Part shown: one piece after another, positions 33,161 through 41,178 of the stretch
Layout of the letters: the number at the start of each line of letters is the position of its first letter
Numbering within the stretch: the first letter of the stretch is position 1
NCBI GenBank assembly: GCA_052390495.1
Contig: JBQTGW010000020.1
Span: 1-64,000 of the forward strand
Source of the DNA: GCA-003244245 sp052390495
GTDB lineage: Bacteria; Actinomycetota; Actinomycetes; Mycobacteriales; Pseudonocardiaceae
DNA: 64,000 bases
Reading direction: 5' to 3'
The notes under the pieces: model-generated
The model's input: the letters and a program-made list of their open reading frames with translations, nothing else
Told to the model about the DNA's origin: nothing
Databases searched by the model: none
Translations under genes and position numbers: made by a program

Positions 33161-33210
33161 GAGTCCCGACGGTAGCCGTGCTGCCCGCAGTAACAGGTAA
33201 GCTGCCGCTC

Positions 33211-33426
33211 GTGCCGCGCTACGAGTTCCGCTGCCGAGAATGCTCGGCGACCTTCGAGGTCAGCAGGCCGATGAGCGCATCCCGCGACCCCGCCGCGTGC
33301 CCAGCCGGCCACGACGACACCGTCCGGCTGCTCTCCACCATTGCGCTGTCCGGGGCTGCCTCGGGCAACCCCGGACGCGCCACAGCCCCCGCAGGCGGAT
33401 GTTGCGGCGGAGGCTGCTGCGGCTAA
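33211..33426 (+). CDS. FmdB-family zinc-ribbon protein
   Basis: 71 residues from GTG 33211 (VPRYEFRCRECSATFEVSRP). The CxxC pair and a later CPAGH make the FmdB-type zinc ribbon; the chain ends in a Gly/Cys-rich tail (GGCCGGGCCG) typical of actinobacterial members. Function unknown. It is followed immediately by the second 46-bp palindrome. Confidence 0.8.
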   Translation: MPRYEFRCRECSATFEVSRPMSASRDPAACPAGHDDTVRLLSTIALSGAASGNPGRATAPAGGCCGGGCCG

Positions 33427-33429
33427 GCA

Positions 33430-33475
33430 CCCGTGAGTGGCAATCGTCGCTGTAGCCACCATCGCCACTCACGGG
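33430..33475. terminator. Palindromic repeat/bidirectional terminator, copy 2
   Basis: CCCGTGAGTGGCAAT (33430-33444) pairs with ATCGCCACTCACGGG (33461-33475) with one mismatch. It differs from the copy at 10797-10842 at only two of 46 positions and again lies exactly between two convergent genes (FmdB-type and 3-hydroxyacyl-CoA dehydrogenase). Confidence 0.8.
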
Positions 33476-33478
33476 GCG

Positions 33479-35257
33479 CTAGCCATAGTCGCGGAACCCC
33501 TTGCCGGTCTTGCGGCCTAGGCGACCCGCTGTGACCAGATGCTCCAGCAACGGCGCCGGGGCAAAGCCGGGTTCACGAAACTCCTGGTAGAGGCTGCGCT
33601 GGATGGCCAGCGAAACGTCCAAACCGACCACGTCGAGCAGGGCGAACGGGCCCATCGGCAAGGCGGCGCCGACCTGCATCGCGGTGTCGATGTCGTCGGC
33701 GCAGGCGTAATGCGCCTCAAGCATCCGCACTGCGTCGTTGAGATAAGGGAACAACAGCGCGTTGACGATGAAGCCGGCCCGGTCATCACAGGTCACCGGC
33801 ACCTTGCCGAGCCTGCGGCAGAACGCGCGGGCGGTGGCCGCGACGTCGGCGGTGGTGCTGATCGTCGCCACCACCTCGACCAGCTTCATCACCGGGGCGG
33901 GATTGAAGAAATGCAGGCCCACCACGTCGGCGGCACGGGAGGTGGCAGCGGCACATTCGACCACCGGCAGTGAGGAGGTGGTCGTAGCCAGGATGGCGCC
34001 GGGTTTGCACACGTTGTCAAGTTCGGCGAAGACCCCGCGCTTGACCTCGAGCTCTTCAGCCACCGCTTCGATCACCAGATCGACGTCGGCGAAATCGTCC
34101 AGCGAGGTGGTGGTGGCGATCCGGCCGAGCACGAGGTCGCGGTCGGGCTCGGCGAGCTTGCCTCGCTTGACCGCTTTGTCCAGCGAGCGCCGCACCGCTG
34201 CCATCGCGTCATCAGTCCGGCTGCCGCTGCGCCCTCGGATAATCACGTGGTGCCCGCCCTTGGCCACCACCTCGGCAATACCGGTGGCCATCGTTCCGGT
34301 GCCGACCACACCAACTGTGTCGATCGGCCGGATTACGCCGTCCTGCTCGCCGTCGGCAGGGGTGGCGGCATCGGGCACCACCTTCGACGAGTCCAGCTGC
34401 GCGTAGGTGTAGAAACCGCGACCCGACTTCCGGCCGAGTAGCCCGGCGGTGATCATCTGCTTGAGCAAGGGAGTCGGGGCGTGCAGCCGGTCCCGGGACT
34501 GCCGGTACAACGCCTCCAGAATCTCGTAGGCGGTGTCCATGCCGATGAGGTCCAGCAGGGCCAACGGGCCCATGGGGTACCCGCAGCCGTAGCGCATCGC
34601 GGCGTCGAGGTCCTCGCGGGTGGCGTAACGCTGCTCGAACATCCGCGCCGCGTGGTTGAGGTACCCGAACAGCAGCCCGTTGGCGATGAAGCCGGCCCGG
34701 TCGCCGACCACCACCGCCGTCTTGCCCAGCTTCTCGGCCAGCGCGCTGACATCGATGACCACCTGGGGGTCGGTGACCACGGTGCGCACCACCTCGACCA
34801 GCTTGAGCACCGGCGCCGGGTTGAAAAAGTGCATCCCGACGACCCGGTCCGGCCGCTTGGTCTGCACCGCCAGTTCGGTGATCGACAGACTGGAGGTGTT
34901 GGAAGCCAGGACGACGTTGGGCCGCACGATCCGGTCCAATTCGGTGAAGAGCTGGGTCTTGAGGTCCAAGTTCTCGGGGACAGCCTCGATCACGAAGTCG
35001 ACATCGGCCAGGTCGGCCAGGTTCGTGGTGATGCTGATCCGACCAAGGAGCTGCTGCCGCGCCACCTGATCGAGCTTGCCGCGCTCGGCGGCGCGGCCGG
35101 TGGAGTGGTCAAGATGGCCCCAGCCCCTGGCCACGCCAGCTTCGTCGACCTCAACGCCCACCACGTCGAGCCCGGTACGGGCGAGTACCTCGGCGATTCC
35201 GGCGCCCATCGTGCCCATGCCCACCACGCCGACCGTTGTGATTTCCTGTGCCATCAT
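33479..35257 (-). CDS. Tandem double 3-hydroxyacyl-CoA dehydrogenase
   Basis: 592 residues made of two complete 3-hydroxyacyl-CoA dehydrogenase units of about 290. Unit one: VGVVGMGTMGAGIAEVLART, SNTSSLSITELA and VGMHFFNPAPVLKLVEVV. Unit two: VGVVGTGTMATGIAEVVAKG, TTTSSLPVVECA and VGLHFFNPAPVMKLVEVV. Both keep the catalytic His and the NAD loop; unit two has Thr where unit one has Asn before TSS. It likely oxidises 3-hydroxybutyryl-CoA-type substrates and could serve the ethylmalonyl-CoA route. The start at 35257 has GGGAGG upstream; ATG at 35254 is equivalent. Confidence 0.88.
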   Translation of the reverse strand: MMAQEITTVGVVGMGTMGAGIAEVLARTGLDVVGVEVDEAGVARGWGHLDHSTGRAAERGKLDQVARQQLLGRISITTNLADLADVDFVIEAVPENLDLKTQLFTELDRIVRPNVVLASNTSSLSITELAVQTKRPDRVVGMHFFNPAPVLKLVEVVRTVVTDPQVVIDVSALAEKLGKTAVVVGDRAGFIANGLLFGYLNHAARMFEQRYATREDLDAAMRYGCGYPMGPLALLDLIGMDTAYEILEALYRQSRDRLHAPTPLLKQMITAGLLGRKSGRGFYTYAQLDSSKVVPDAATPADGEQDGVIRPIDTVGVVGTGTMATGIAEVVAKGGHHVIIRGRSGSRTDDAMAAVRRSLDKAVKRGKLAEPDRDLVLGRIATTTSLDDFADVDLVIEAVAEELEVKRGVFAELDNVCKPGAILATTTSSLPVVECAAATSRAADVVGLHFFNPAPVMKLVEVVATISTTADVAATARAFCRRLGKVPVTCDDRAGFIVNALLFPYLNDAVRMLEAHYACADDIDTAMQVGAALPMGPFALLDVVGLDVSLAIQRSLYQEFREPGFAPAPLLEHLVTAGRLGRKTGKGFRDYG

Positions 35258-35373
35258 CGCTGCCTCCCGCGGCGCCGAGGGAATTCTCGTGTGGGGGATG
35301 CAGCGATCGTGCCACGCCGGGACCTGCGGATTCATCGGCCGCGTGGGGAATCCCACCTGCCCTGTTCGCTGCG

Positions 35374-36939
35374 TCAGCGGCCGTAACGGATCCGGACGAT
35401 GCGCAGCAACGTCGGCACGGCCCACGAGGGCCGGGCGAAGGTAAGCACGTCGAGCGCAGGGCGGAACCGGCGCCGGGTGACCGCCTTGGCCCTGGTGAAC
35501 TCACGAAGCCCGTCGGGACCGTGGATCCGCCCGAACCCCGAGTCACCGACGCCGCCGAACGGCAGCCCAGGCACGGCGGCGAAGGAGACCACGCCATTGA
35601 CCGAGACCATCCCGCACCGCAGCCGGGCGGCGATCTCCGGACCGCGCCGAGCGGAGTACACGGCGGCGCCCAAGCCGTAACGGCCTGCGTTGACCCGCTG
35701 CACCGCCTCGTCCAGGTCCGCGACCCGGTGCACCGTGAGGGTGGGGCCGAACGTCTCGTCGGTCACCGCAATCGAGTCCTCGGGGACATCCACCAGCACG
35801 ACGGGTTCCACATAGGGCGGACAGACCGACTCCGCGCCACCCACCAACGCGGTGGCGCCGCCCGCCAGAGCGTCGGTGAGGTGCGCGCGGATCACGTCGA
35901 CCTGCTCGGGGGTGGTGATCGGCCCCAGGTCCGCACTGTCCTCTCCGCCGGGCCGCAGTCGCTGCGCCATGGCGACGACCCGGTCGGTGAACTCTGCCGC
36001 GACATCGTCGACGACATACACCCGCTCGACCCCGACGCAGGTCTGCCCGGCGTTGGCCATGGCGCCGAAGACCGCAGCCGCGGCTGCCTTGTCGAGGTCG
36101 GCGTCGACGTCCACCAGCAGCGCGTCCTTGCCACCACACTCGATCAGCACCGGGGTGAGCGTCTCGGCGCAGGTGGCCATCACCTGCTTCGCGGTGGCTG
36201 TGGACCCGGTGAAGGACAACTTGCCGACACCCGCCCGGCACAGCGCAGCCCCGGTCTCACCGAACCCGGTGACGACCTGCAGCAGCGGGTGCTCAGGCAC
36301 CACCTCGGCCAGGCTCTGCGCCAGCGCGCGGCCTACGCCGGGAGTGAACTCGCTGGGCTTGAACACCACCGCATTGCCCGCCGCCAGCGCATAGCTGATC
36401 GACCCCATCGGAGTGTGGGCAGGATAGTTCCACGGCCCGATCACGCCGATCACCCCGAAGGGTTGATATTCCACGGTCGACGCCTCCTGGACCATCAGCA
36501 GGCCCGAGCGCACCCGGCGACGGCGCAGCACCCGCTCGGCATTGCGCGCGGCCCAGTCCAGGTGCGCGACGACGAGTACGCCTTCCAGCCGGGCATCATC
36601 CCGGGGCTTGCCGGTCTCGGCGCTGATCACCCTGGCCAACTCGTCGATCCCTCGAGCCAGCCGGGAACACCAGGCCAGCAGCCGACGGCGACGCTCGGCG
36701 AACCCGATGCCCGCCCACCACACGGCAGCCTCCCGCGCGCGGGCCACCACCGCTCGCACCGCCACCTCGTCATAGACCCGATGATGGTCGACGACCTCGC
36801 CCGTCCTCGGATCCGTCGACGCGAAGCGAGCAGCCCGATCTCCGATCCCCTGGTCTCCGATCCCCTGATCATCGATTCTCTGATCACCGATCCCCTGATC
36901 ACGGTTTCCATGATCGCTGCCATCCGCAGTCCGAGTCAT
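35374..36939 (-). CDS. Aldehyde dehydrogenase family protein
   Basis: 521 residues. NAD-binding GVIGVIGPWNYP, general base in LIECGGKDALLV and the catalytic cysteine in NAGQTCVGVERVYV are present; VVFKPSEFTP and VSFTGS-like KLSFTGSTATAKQV also fit. The family includes succinate-semialdehyde and coniferyl-aldehyde dehydrogenases, so the substrate is open. The N-terminus carries 5-residue repeats (QGIGD) encoded by a 15-bp tandem repeat. ATG 36939 has AGGAGG 8 nt upstream and is preferred to ATG 36945. The C-terminus is basic and hydrophobic. Confidence 0.88.
   Translation of the reverse strand: MTRTADGSDHGNRDQGIGDQRIDDQGIGDQGIGDRAARFASTDPRTGEVVDHHRVYDEVAVRAVVARAREAAVWWAGIGFAERRRRLLAWCSRLARGIDELARVISAETGKPRDDARLEGVLVVAHLDWAARNAERVLRRRRVRSGLLMVQEASTVEYQPFGVIGVIGPWNYPAHTPMGSISYALAAGNAVVFKPSEFTPGVGRALAQSLAEVVPEHPLLQVVTGFGETGAALCRAGVGKLSFTGSTATAKQVMATCAETLTPVLIECGGKDALLVDVDADLDKAAAAAVFGAMANAGQTCVGVERVYVVDDVAAEFTDRVVAMAQRLRPGGEDSADLGPITTPEQVDVIRAHLTDALAGGATALVGGAESVCPPYVEPVVLVDVPEDSIAVTDETFGPTLTVHRVADLDEAVQRVNAGRYGLGAAVYSARRGPEIAARLRCGMVSVNGVVSFAAVPGLPFGGVGDSGFGRIHGPDGLREFTRAKAVTRRRFRPALDVLTFARPSWAVPTLLRIVRIRYGR
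36841..36915 (-). repeat. 15-bp tandem repeat in aldehyde dehydrogenase 5' end
   Basis: Five 15-bp units (36841-36855, 36856-36870, 36871-36885, 36886-36900, 36901-36915) with consensus on the minus strand GATCAGGGGATCGGN. They encode QGIGD-type pentapeptides, so copy-number changes keep the reading frame. They contain many GATC sites. Confidence 0.8.
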
Positions 36940-37170
36940 CGTCATCGCCTCCTGGCCTCGCCATGGGTCGACTACCGACAGTACGACCGCCCCGCGCGCT
37001 CGTCCTCAGATGCCCGTCATCAACATCTGACCGGGTTGGCGACTACCCGCCGTAACAGTGACTCACCCAGCTGCGATAGGACCAACGTCACCTCGCATCG
37101 AGCACCGGGGAAAGTACGAGCTCATGAAGTATCCGAGATCAGCTTCAAGGGACACCAAAAGCAGGAGGAG

Positions 37171-37893
37171 ATGAGCGACCAAAAGCAGGAACAACACAGT
37201 GAATCAAATTTTCTCACCCAGTTTCCGCGCGGACAACTGAAGTGGTTTTTTTCCATCCTGGCCATCACGGCCGCCTTCACTGTTTGGCTGTTGACGAAGG
37301 ATGCCAAAGGCAGCGAGATCGCTAGCATACTATCCCTCGCGACGACGATCGTATCGACCGCTCTCACTTTTCTCATGTTTCTGTACCAAAACACCTCGAA
37401 AGGCAACAGGAAAGGCATACCACCGGGAAACCCGCGACGAACGTCTCGACTGTTGGTACCGCTCGCCGCGATCGTACTGGGTGCGGGCGTACCGATCTAC
37501 TACTGGACCGAGATTCACAAGCCGAATTCTCGAGTGACCGACCAGATGTCGGTATTCAATGGAAAGGCAATGCATGACGGCGGGCAGGCGACCATCACCA
37601 TTCCCGGCCGACCACCGCAACACGATCATCTCGCGATCGTCCTCACCCTGACCAATCACGCCGATGTCGGTGACTGTGTCAGGCCGGCAAAATTGGACAT
37701 CACCCCGATAATCGACAGCACTCCAGTGATCGACGGCCGACCAGAACAGCTCACAAGCGTACGGCCCGGCCAAGAGGTTCGGCTGGACCTTTCCGACGTC
37801 ACTCGCCAAGCCGCTGTCCTCGTCACCCTGGACACCCCGGACCCGTCATGCAGGGTCGAGCTGCGGGTCAGCCAGGCGGTGCTCTACAACTAA
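37171..37893 (+). CDS. Two-helix membrane protein with exported domain
   Basis: 240 residues. A polar start is followed by a hydrophobic helix (WFFSILAITAAFTVWLLTKD), a second (IASILSLATTIVSTALTFLM) and a third (LLVPLAAIVLGAGVPIYYWT), then an exported beta-rich domain of about 120 residues with two cysteines (VGDCVRPAKLDIT and DPSCRVELRVSQA). No family recognised. AGGAGGAG sits unusually close to the ATG. It is followed 35 bp later by an orphan solute-binding lipoprotein and shares its AT-richer composition, so the two probably work together at the cell surface. Confidence 0.66.
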   Translation: MSDQKQEQHSESNFLTQFPRGQLKWFFSILAITAAFTVWLLTKDAKGSEIASILSLATTIVSTALTFLMFLYQNTSKGNRKGIPPGNPRRTSRLLVPLAAIVLGAGVPIYYWTEIHKPNSRVTDQMSVFNGKAMHDGGQATITIPGRPPQHDHLAIVLTLTNHADVGDCVRPAKLDITPIIDSTPVIDGRPEQLTSVRPGQEVRLDLSDVTRQAAVLVTLDTPDPSCRVELRVSQAVLYN

Positions 37894-37928
37894 CCGGCCA
37901 CAGATCACTCAACTCAGGAAGTTCCTTT

Positions 37929-38813
37929 ATGTCCATAACCGCAGGACGTACCCGCGGCGTACTCTTCGCCGCACTGCTTGGCCTGAGCGCCTGCCAAGTA
38001 GGCGGTCCGGTCACCGGCTCAGCCCCCACGAGCGCGGCGCCGGGCATTTTCGGCGGGCCGGTCAACGCGGAAACCCCGCCGGTCAACGTGGGAACCCTCA
38101 CGGACCAGCCCGGGTTCGGGGAGCTGATCCCGGGCAGCAACGTACGCGCGGGATTCGACATCGACTTGCAGCGCTGGCTGGGCAACCACGCCCCACACCG
38201 CTTCCTTCCGGTCCACGTTGACCTGACTATCGACGACCGCATAAGAGCACTCCAAGAAGACCGGGTGAAACTTGTGGTCGCGACGTTTTCCATTACCGAC
38301 GAGCGGAGCAAGAAGATAGGGTTCGCCGGCCCATATATGATCACACAACAGGGAGTCATGGTACGAGCCGGGGACGACCGCATTCAGAACATGGACGACC
38401 TGACCGGAAAAACAGTGTGCACTCTGTCCGGCAGCACGTCACTGAGCCAGCTGAAAGAAGGCACCCTGAAGGACCAGATCAACGTGATCGAAAAGAAAGG
38501 GTACAAAGAATGCGCCGACCAGCTGCTCGACAGGCAGGTCGACGCGATATCGACCGAAGCGATAAGCCTGGAAGGATTCGCACACAGGGACCCGACGCGT
38601 CTTTCCGTTGTGAAAAACATCAGGTTCGGGGCTCAGGGACGTTTCGGAATCGGCCTACGCCACGGAGACGTCGCGACCTGCGAGGTCATGACCGCGAAGC
38701 TCAAGGAATTCATCACCAGCGGCTCTTGGGACATCTTCTTCGACCAACATTTTCCCGGTCTGCAGTCCGAACTGTACAAGCCCGATCCCAACAACCTCAA
38801 TCCCTGCGAGTGA
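37929..38813 (+). CDS. Orphan amino-acid-type solute-binding lipoprotein
   Basis: 294 residues. Lipoprotein signal with lipobox (FAALLGLSACQVGG), then the family 3 solute-binding fold: GFDIDLQRWLG, RIRALQEDRVKLVVATFSIT, RSKKIGFAGPYMITQQGVMV and DLTGKTVCTLSGSTSLSQL. There are no ABC permease or ATPase genes nearby, so it may act as a sensor or partner for the membrane protein before it, not as a transporter component. Base composition is AT-richer than in flanking genes. A GC-rich hairpin-like sequence follows the stop. Confidence 0.82.
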   Translation: MSITAGRTRGVLFAALLGLSACQVGGPVTGSAPTSAAPGIFGGPVNAETPPVNVGTLTDQPGFGELIPGSNVRAGFDIDLQRWLGNHAPHRFLPVHVDLTIDDRIRALQEDRVKLVVATFSITDERSKKIGFAGPYMITQQGVMVRAGDDRIQNMDDLTGKTVCTLSGSTSLSQLKEGTLKDQINVIEKKGYKECADQLLDRQVDAISTEAISLEGFAHRDPTRLSVVKNIRFGAQGRFGIGLRHGDVATCEVMTAKLKEFITSGSWDIFFDQHFPGLQSELYKPDPNNLNPCE

Positions 38814-38929
38814 CACCCTCGGCCGGTTCGGCCGAACCGACGATTTCCGGTGACTTTCGCCCGGAAGCACTTCAGGAAACTTCATACCGGGTGTATGCTA
38901 TCTTTCTTCCTGGTTCAGGGAGGTAACCG

Positions 38930-39533
38930 GTGACGGAGAGTACGACGACAGGATCCGACGACAGGATCCACTGTGCCGCGCAGACAGCTCGGGCGGCACC
39001 TGCGCGATCTGCGTAACCAGTCCCGGCTGAGCGTGCGGAAAGCCGCCGCGACACTGGCGTGGTCGGAGCCCAAGATCTGGCGTATCGAGAGCGGCCGCAC
39101 CGGTACGCGCCGCCTCGACGTCGAAGCCATGTGCCGGATCTACGGTGCGCGGCCCGACCTCACCGAGGCACTGATGTGCCTGGCCAAGGAGACCAAAGCA
39201 CACGGCTGGTAGCACTCATACGGTGACGTCATCCCCGAGACCTTCGACCTCTACATGAGCTTGGAGGAGGCCGCCTCACACCTCGACTGGTACGAGTCCG
39301 AGCTGGTGCCGGGTCTGCTGCAGACCGAGGACTACGCCCGCGTAGTGATCAGGGCAGGCTTGCCCGAGCCACCCACAGTCTGTATCGAGGGATTCACCGG
39401 AGCGCTGTACCTGGACAAACCACGGGAGATCGAGCGCTACGACGCCGTGTTCGCGAATCTCTGGGAGTCGTCTCTCGACGAGCGGGCTTCCCAAGAATTG
39501 ATCTTTCGAGTGGCGAGGGAGCTGGAGAAGTGA
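38930..39533 (+). pseudogene. Scr1-family XRE/DUF5753 regulator with three lesions
   Basis: GTG 38930, behind GGGAGG, starts VTESTTTGS, but a 13-bp tandem duplication (GACGACAGGATCC at 38944-38956 and 38957-38969) shifts the frame; removing one copy restores it into VPRRQLGRHLRDLRNQSRLS. The HTH frame then meets TAG at 39210-39212 within what should be a GWWHSYGD motif. The DUF5753 part (EEAASHLDWYESELVPGLLQ) jumps from about 39384 to the extreme C-terminus (FTGALYLDKPREIERYDAVF), an in-frame loss of roughly 110 residues. The gene is dead; its DUF397 partner follows with GTGA overlap. Confidence 0.85.
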
Positions 39534-39748
39534 GCAAAGCCGACCTGTCGGGTGCCCGGTGGCGCAAGAGCAGCCGCAGCAATGCCGAGTACAGCTGCGT
39601 GGAGGTGGCGTTCCTCGACAACGGTGACATCGCGATGCGGGACTCCAAAGATCCCACCAGCCCGGCACTGGTCTGCACCCCCCGCAGGTGGAACGCCTTC
39701 ACCAGCGGAGTAAAAACCGGGCTCTTCGAAGCTAACCGGATTGCATAG
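39530..39748 (+). CDS. DUF397 protein with altered tail
   Basis: 72 residues. LSGARWRKSSRSNAEYSCVE, VAFLDNGDIAMRDSKDP and RRWNAFTSGVKTG are the DUF397 blocks. Such proteins pair with Scr1-type XRE regulators, here the broken gene just upstream with 4-bp overlap. The last nine residues (LFEANRIA) come from a sequence resembling the MITE end, so the normal acidic tail seems replaced. It may be intact in fold but has lost its partner. Confidence 0.8.
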   Translation: MSKADLSGARWRKSSRSNAEYSCVEVAFLDNGDIAMRDSKDPTSPALVCTPRRWNAFTSGVKTGLFEANRIA

Positions 39749-39778
39749 TCAAATGATCACTTTCCGTCGTCATCGACA
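39720..39778. mobile_element. Solo terminal repeat related to the ISL3-like MITE
   Basis: GGCTCTTCGAAGCTAACCGG begins a 59-bp stretch that matches the left end of the element at 187-573 at about 47 of 59 positions with no gaps. No opposite end or target duplication is visible within the next few hundred bases. It overlaps the last codons of the DUF397 gene and looks like a remnant of a related element. Confidence 0.68.
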
Positions 39779-39849
39779 GCCCTTTTCCCGAGCTCACGGA
39801 CAGTGATCCCCCGCTCCGATGCGGCGCATCCGCAGCTCGGGTTGCGCGG

Positions 39850-40551
39850 TCAGAACAGCCGTAGTTCCTCGCTGGGGATGCCGCGCAGCTCGTCGTAGTC
39901 GACGACGACGCACCTGATGCCGCGGTCCTCGGCCAGGGTCCGAGCCTGCGGAACAATGGACTGAGCTGCGAGAACACCCCCTACCGGAGCCAGCAGGGGA
40001 TCCCGGTTCAGCAGATCCAGATACCGGGTGAGCTGCTCGACGGCGTCGATCGTGGCGCGGCGCTTGACCTCGACCGCCCAGTGCCGGGCTGCGGGTGGCT
40101 GACAGGCATCGCCGAGCTCCACCGGCATTCCGCCGGGGTCCCGGCACAGCAGGTCGACCGGGCCGATCGCAGTCGGGTACTCGCGGCGGATCAGCGTGAA
40201 CCCGGCACCGAGCGTCGCGGTGTGTTCAGCCAGCAACGCCTGCAGATGCGCCTCGACACCATCCTTGACCAGCCCGGGATCCACCCCGAGTTCGTGAAGC
40301 GAATCGTGCAGCACCTCGTCGATCTCGACGACCAGCTGCTCACCGGCGCGGTTGGTGACGGTCCAGCGTCCAGGTTGCTCGACCAGCGTGCACGGTGGGC
40401 TCATCCAGTTCAGCGGCTTGTAGGCCCCACCATCGGCGTGCACGCTGACCGACCCGTCCCCCTTGACCAGCAGTAACCGCGGTGCCATCGGCAGATGCGC
40501 GGTCAGCCGACCCAGGTAGTCCACCTGACAACGGGCGATCACGAGACGCAC
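39850..40551 (-). CDS. nucS: Mismatch-specific endonuclease NucS (EndoMS)
   Basis: 233 residues. NucS cuts both strands at mismatches and replaces MutSL in actinobacteria. The N-terminal domain (MRLVIARCQVDYLGRLTAHL, GGAYKPLNWMSPPC) and the PD-(D/E)XK-like nuclease with IGPVDLLCRD and the catalytic AVEVKRRATIDAVEQLTRYL are present. Between CRD and AVEVK there are about 16 extra residues (MPVELGDACQPPAARHW) compared with the usual spacing as I remember it. The GTG at 40551 opens the conserved N-terminus. Monocistronic. Confidence 0.92.
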   Translation of the reverse strand: MRLVIARCQVDYLGRLTAHLPMAPRLLLVKGDGSVSVHADGGAYKPLNWMSPPCTLVEQPGRWTVTNRAGEQLVVEIDEVLHDSLHELGVDPGLVKDGVEAHLQALLAEHTATLGAGFTLIRREYPTAIGPVDLLCRDPGGMPVELGDACQPPAARHWAVEVKRRATIDAVEQLTRYLDLLNRDPLLAPVGGVLAAQSIVPQARTLAEDRGIRCVVVDYDELRGIPSEELRLF

Positions 40552-40560
40552 CGGGGCACA

Positions 40561-40855
40561 CTAGCTCGTGCGCGCGTCCGCACGACGACGACCCGACGGC
40601 CAGGCGAGCACGATCACACCGAGCGCACTGAGGACACCGAACAACCACAACGCCTCGACCACATCGGGGGCTAGTGCATCAAGTTGCAGCAGGCTGCGCA
40701 ATCCCTCGGTGGAGAACCGGAACGGCGTCCAGGACCACAGCGCGGCGCAGTAGGCCGGGTGCAGTAGTTCGGGCACCTGGCTGGCCACTGAAGGCGCCAG
40801 CAGGTATAGCGGCACCAGCAGCGCCATCCCAGCCAACCCGCCCGACAAGTGGCTA
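40561..40855 (-). pseudogene. Membrane transporter C-terminal remnant
   Basis: The minus-strand frame from about 40855 reads LSGGLAGMALLVPLYLLAPS, then HPAYCAALWSWTPFRFSTEG and ALWLFGVLSALGVIVLAWPS, with two hydrophobic helices and a basic end. This resembles the tail of an ABC-2/YhgE-like membrane protein. The similarity stops where the Phd/RelE promoter begins, so the 5' part has been lost or displaced by that module. No start codon fits. Confidence 0.55.
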
Positions 40856-40866
40856 TAATTCTGTAC

Positions 40867-41178
40867 ATGAAAACTCTGTCCCTGGCCGAGATCCGGCAAC
40901 GCCTCTCCGAGGTCGTCAACGATGTCGAGACGCATCACGATCACGTGATGATCACCAAAAACGGCAAGCCCGCCGCCATGATCGTGTCCATCTACGAGTG
41001 GGAGCAGATGGAGGACACGATCTTCTGGCTCTCCCAGCCCGGCATCCACGAGGACCTCGCCCAGGCCGACGCCGACATCGCCAGCGGCAACACTGTCAGC
41101 ATCGAAGTAGTCCTGGAAGACGCACGCAGGCGGGTCGCTGAGGAGGAGCGTGCCGAGCGTGAGCGCAGGGCCGGGTGA
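40867..41178 (+). CDS. Phd/YefM-type antitoxin
   Basis: 103 residues. MKTLSLAEIRQRLSEVVNDV, then HVMITKNGKPAAMIVSIYEW is the Phd/YefM DNA-binding fold; the charged C-terminus (ARRRVAEEERAERERRAG) would wrap the toxin. TATAAT lies just upstream (in CTATAATTCTGTACATG), with the start a few bases later, so a leaderless or very short-leader mRNA is likely. It is coupled to the RelE gene by a 4-bp overlap. Confidence 0.88.
   Translation: MKTLSLAEIRQRLSEVVNDVETHHDHVMITKNGKPAAMIVSIYEWEQMEDTIFWLSQPGIHEDLAQADADIASGNTVSIEVVLEDARRRVAEEERAERERRAG

Noticed and set aside
35248..37893. 881-residue plus-strand open frame
   Set aside because: Its first about 640 codons are antisense to the aldehyde dehydrogenase and dehydrogenase genes and have no family features; only the part from 37171 is a real gene.
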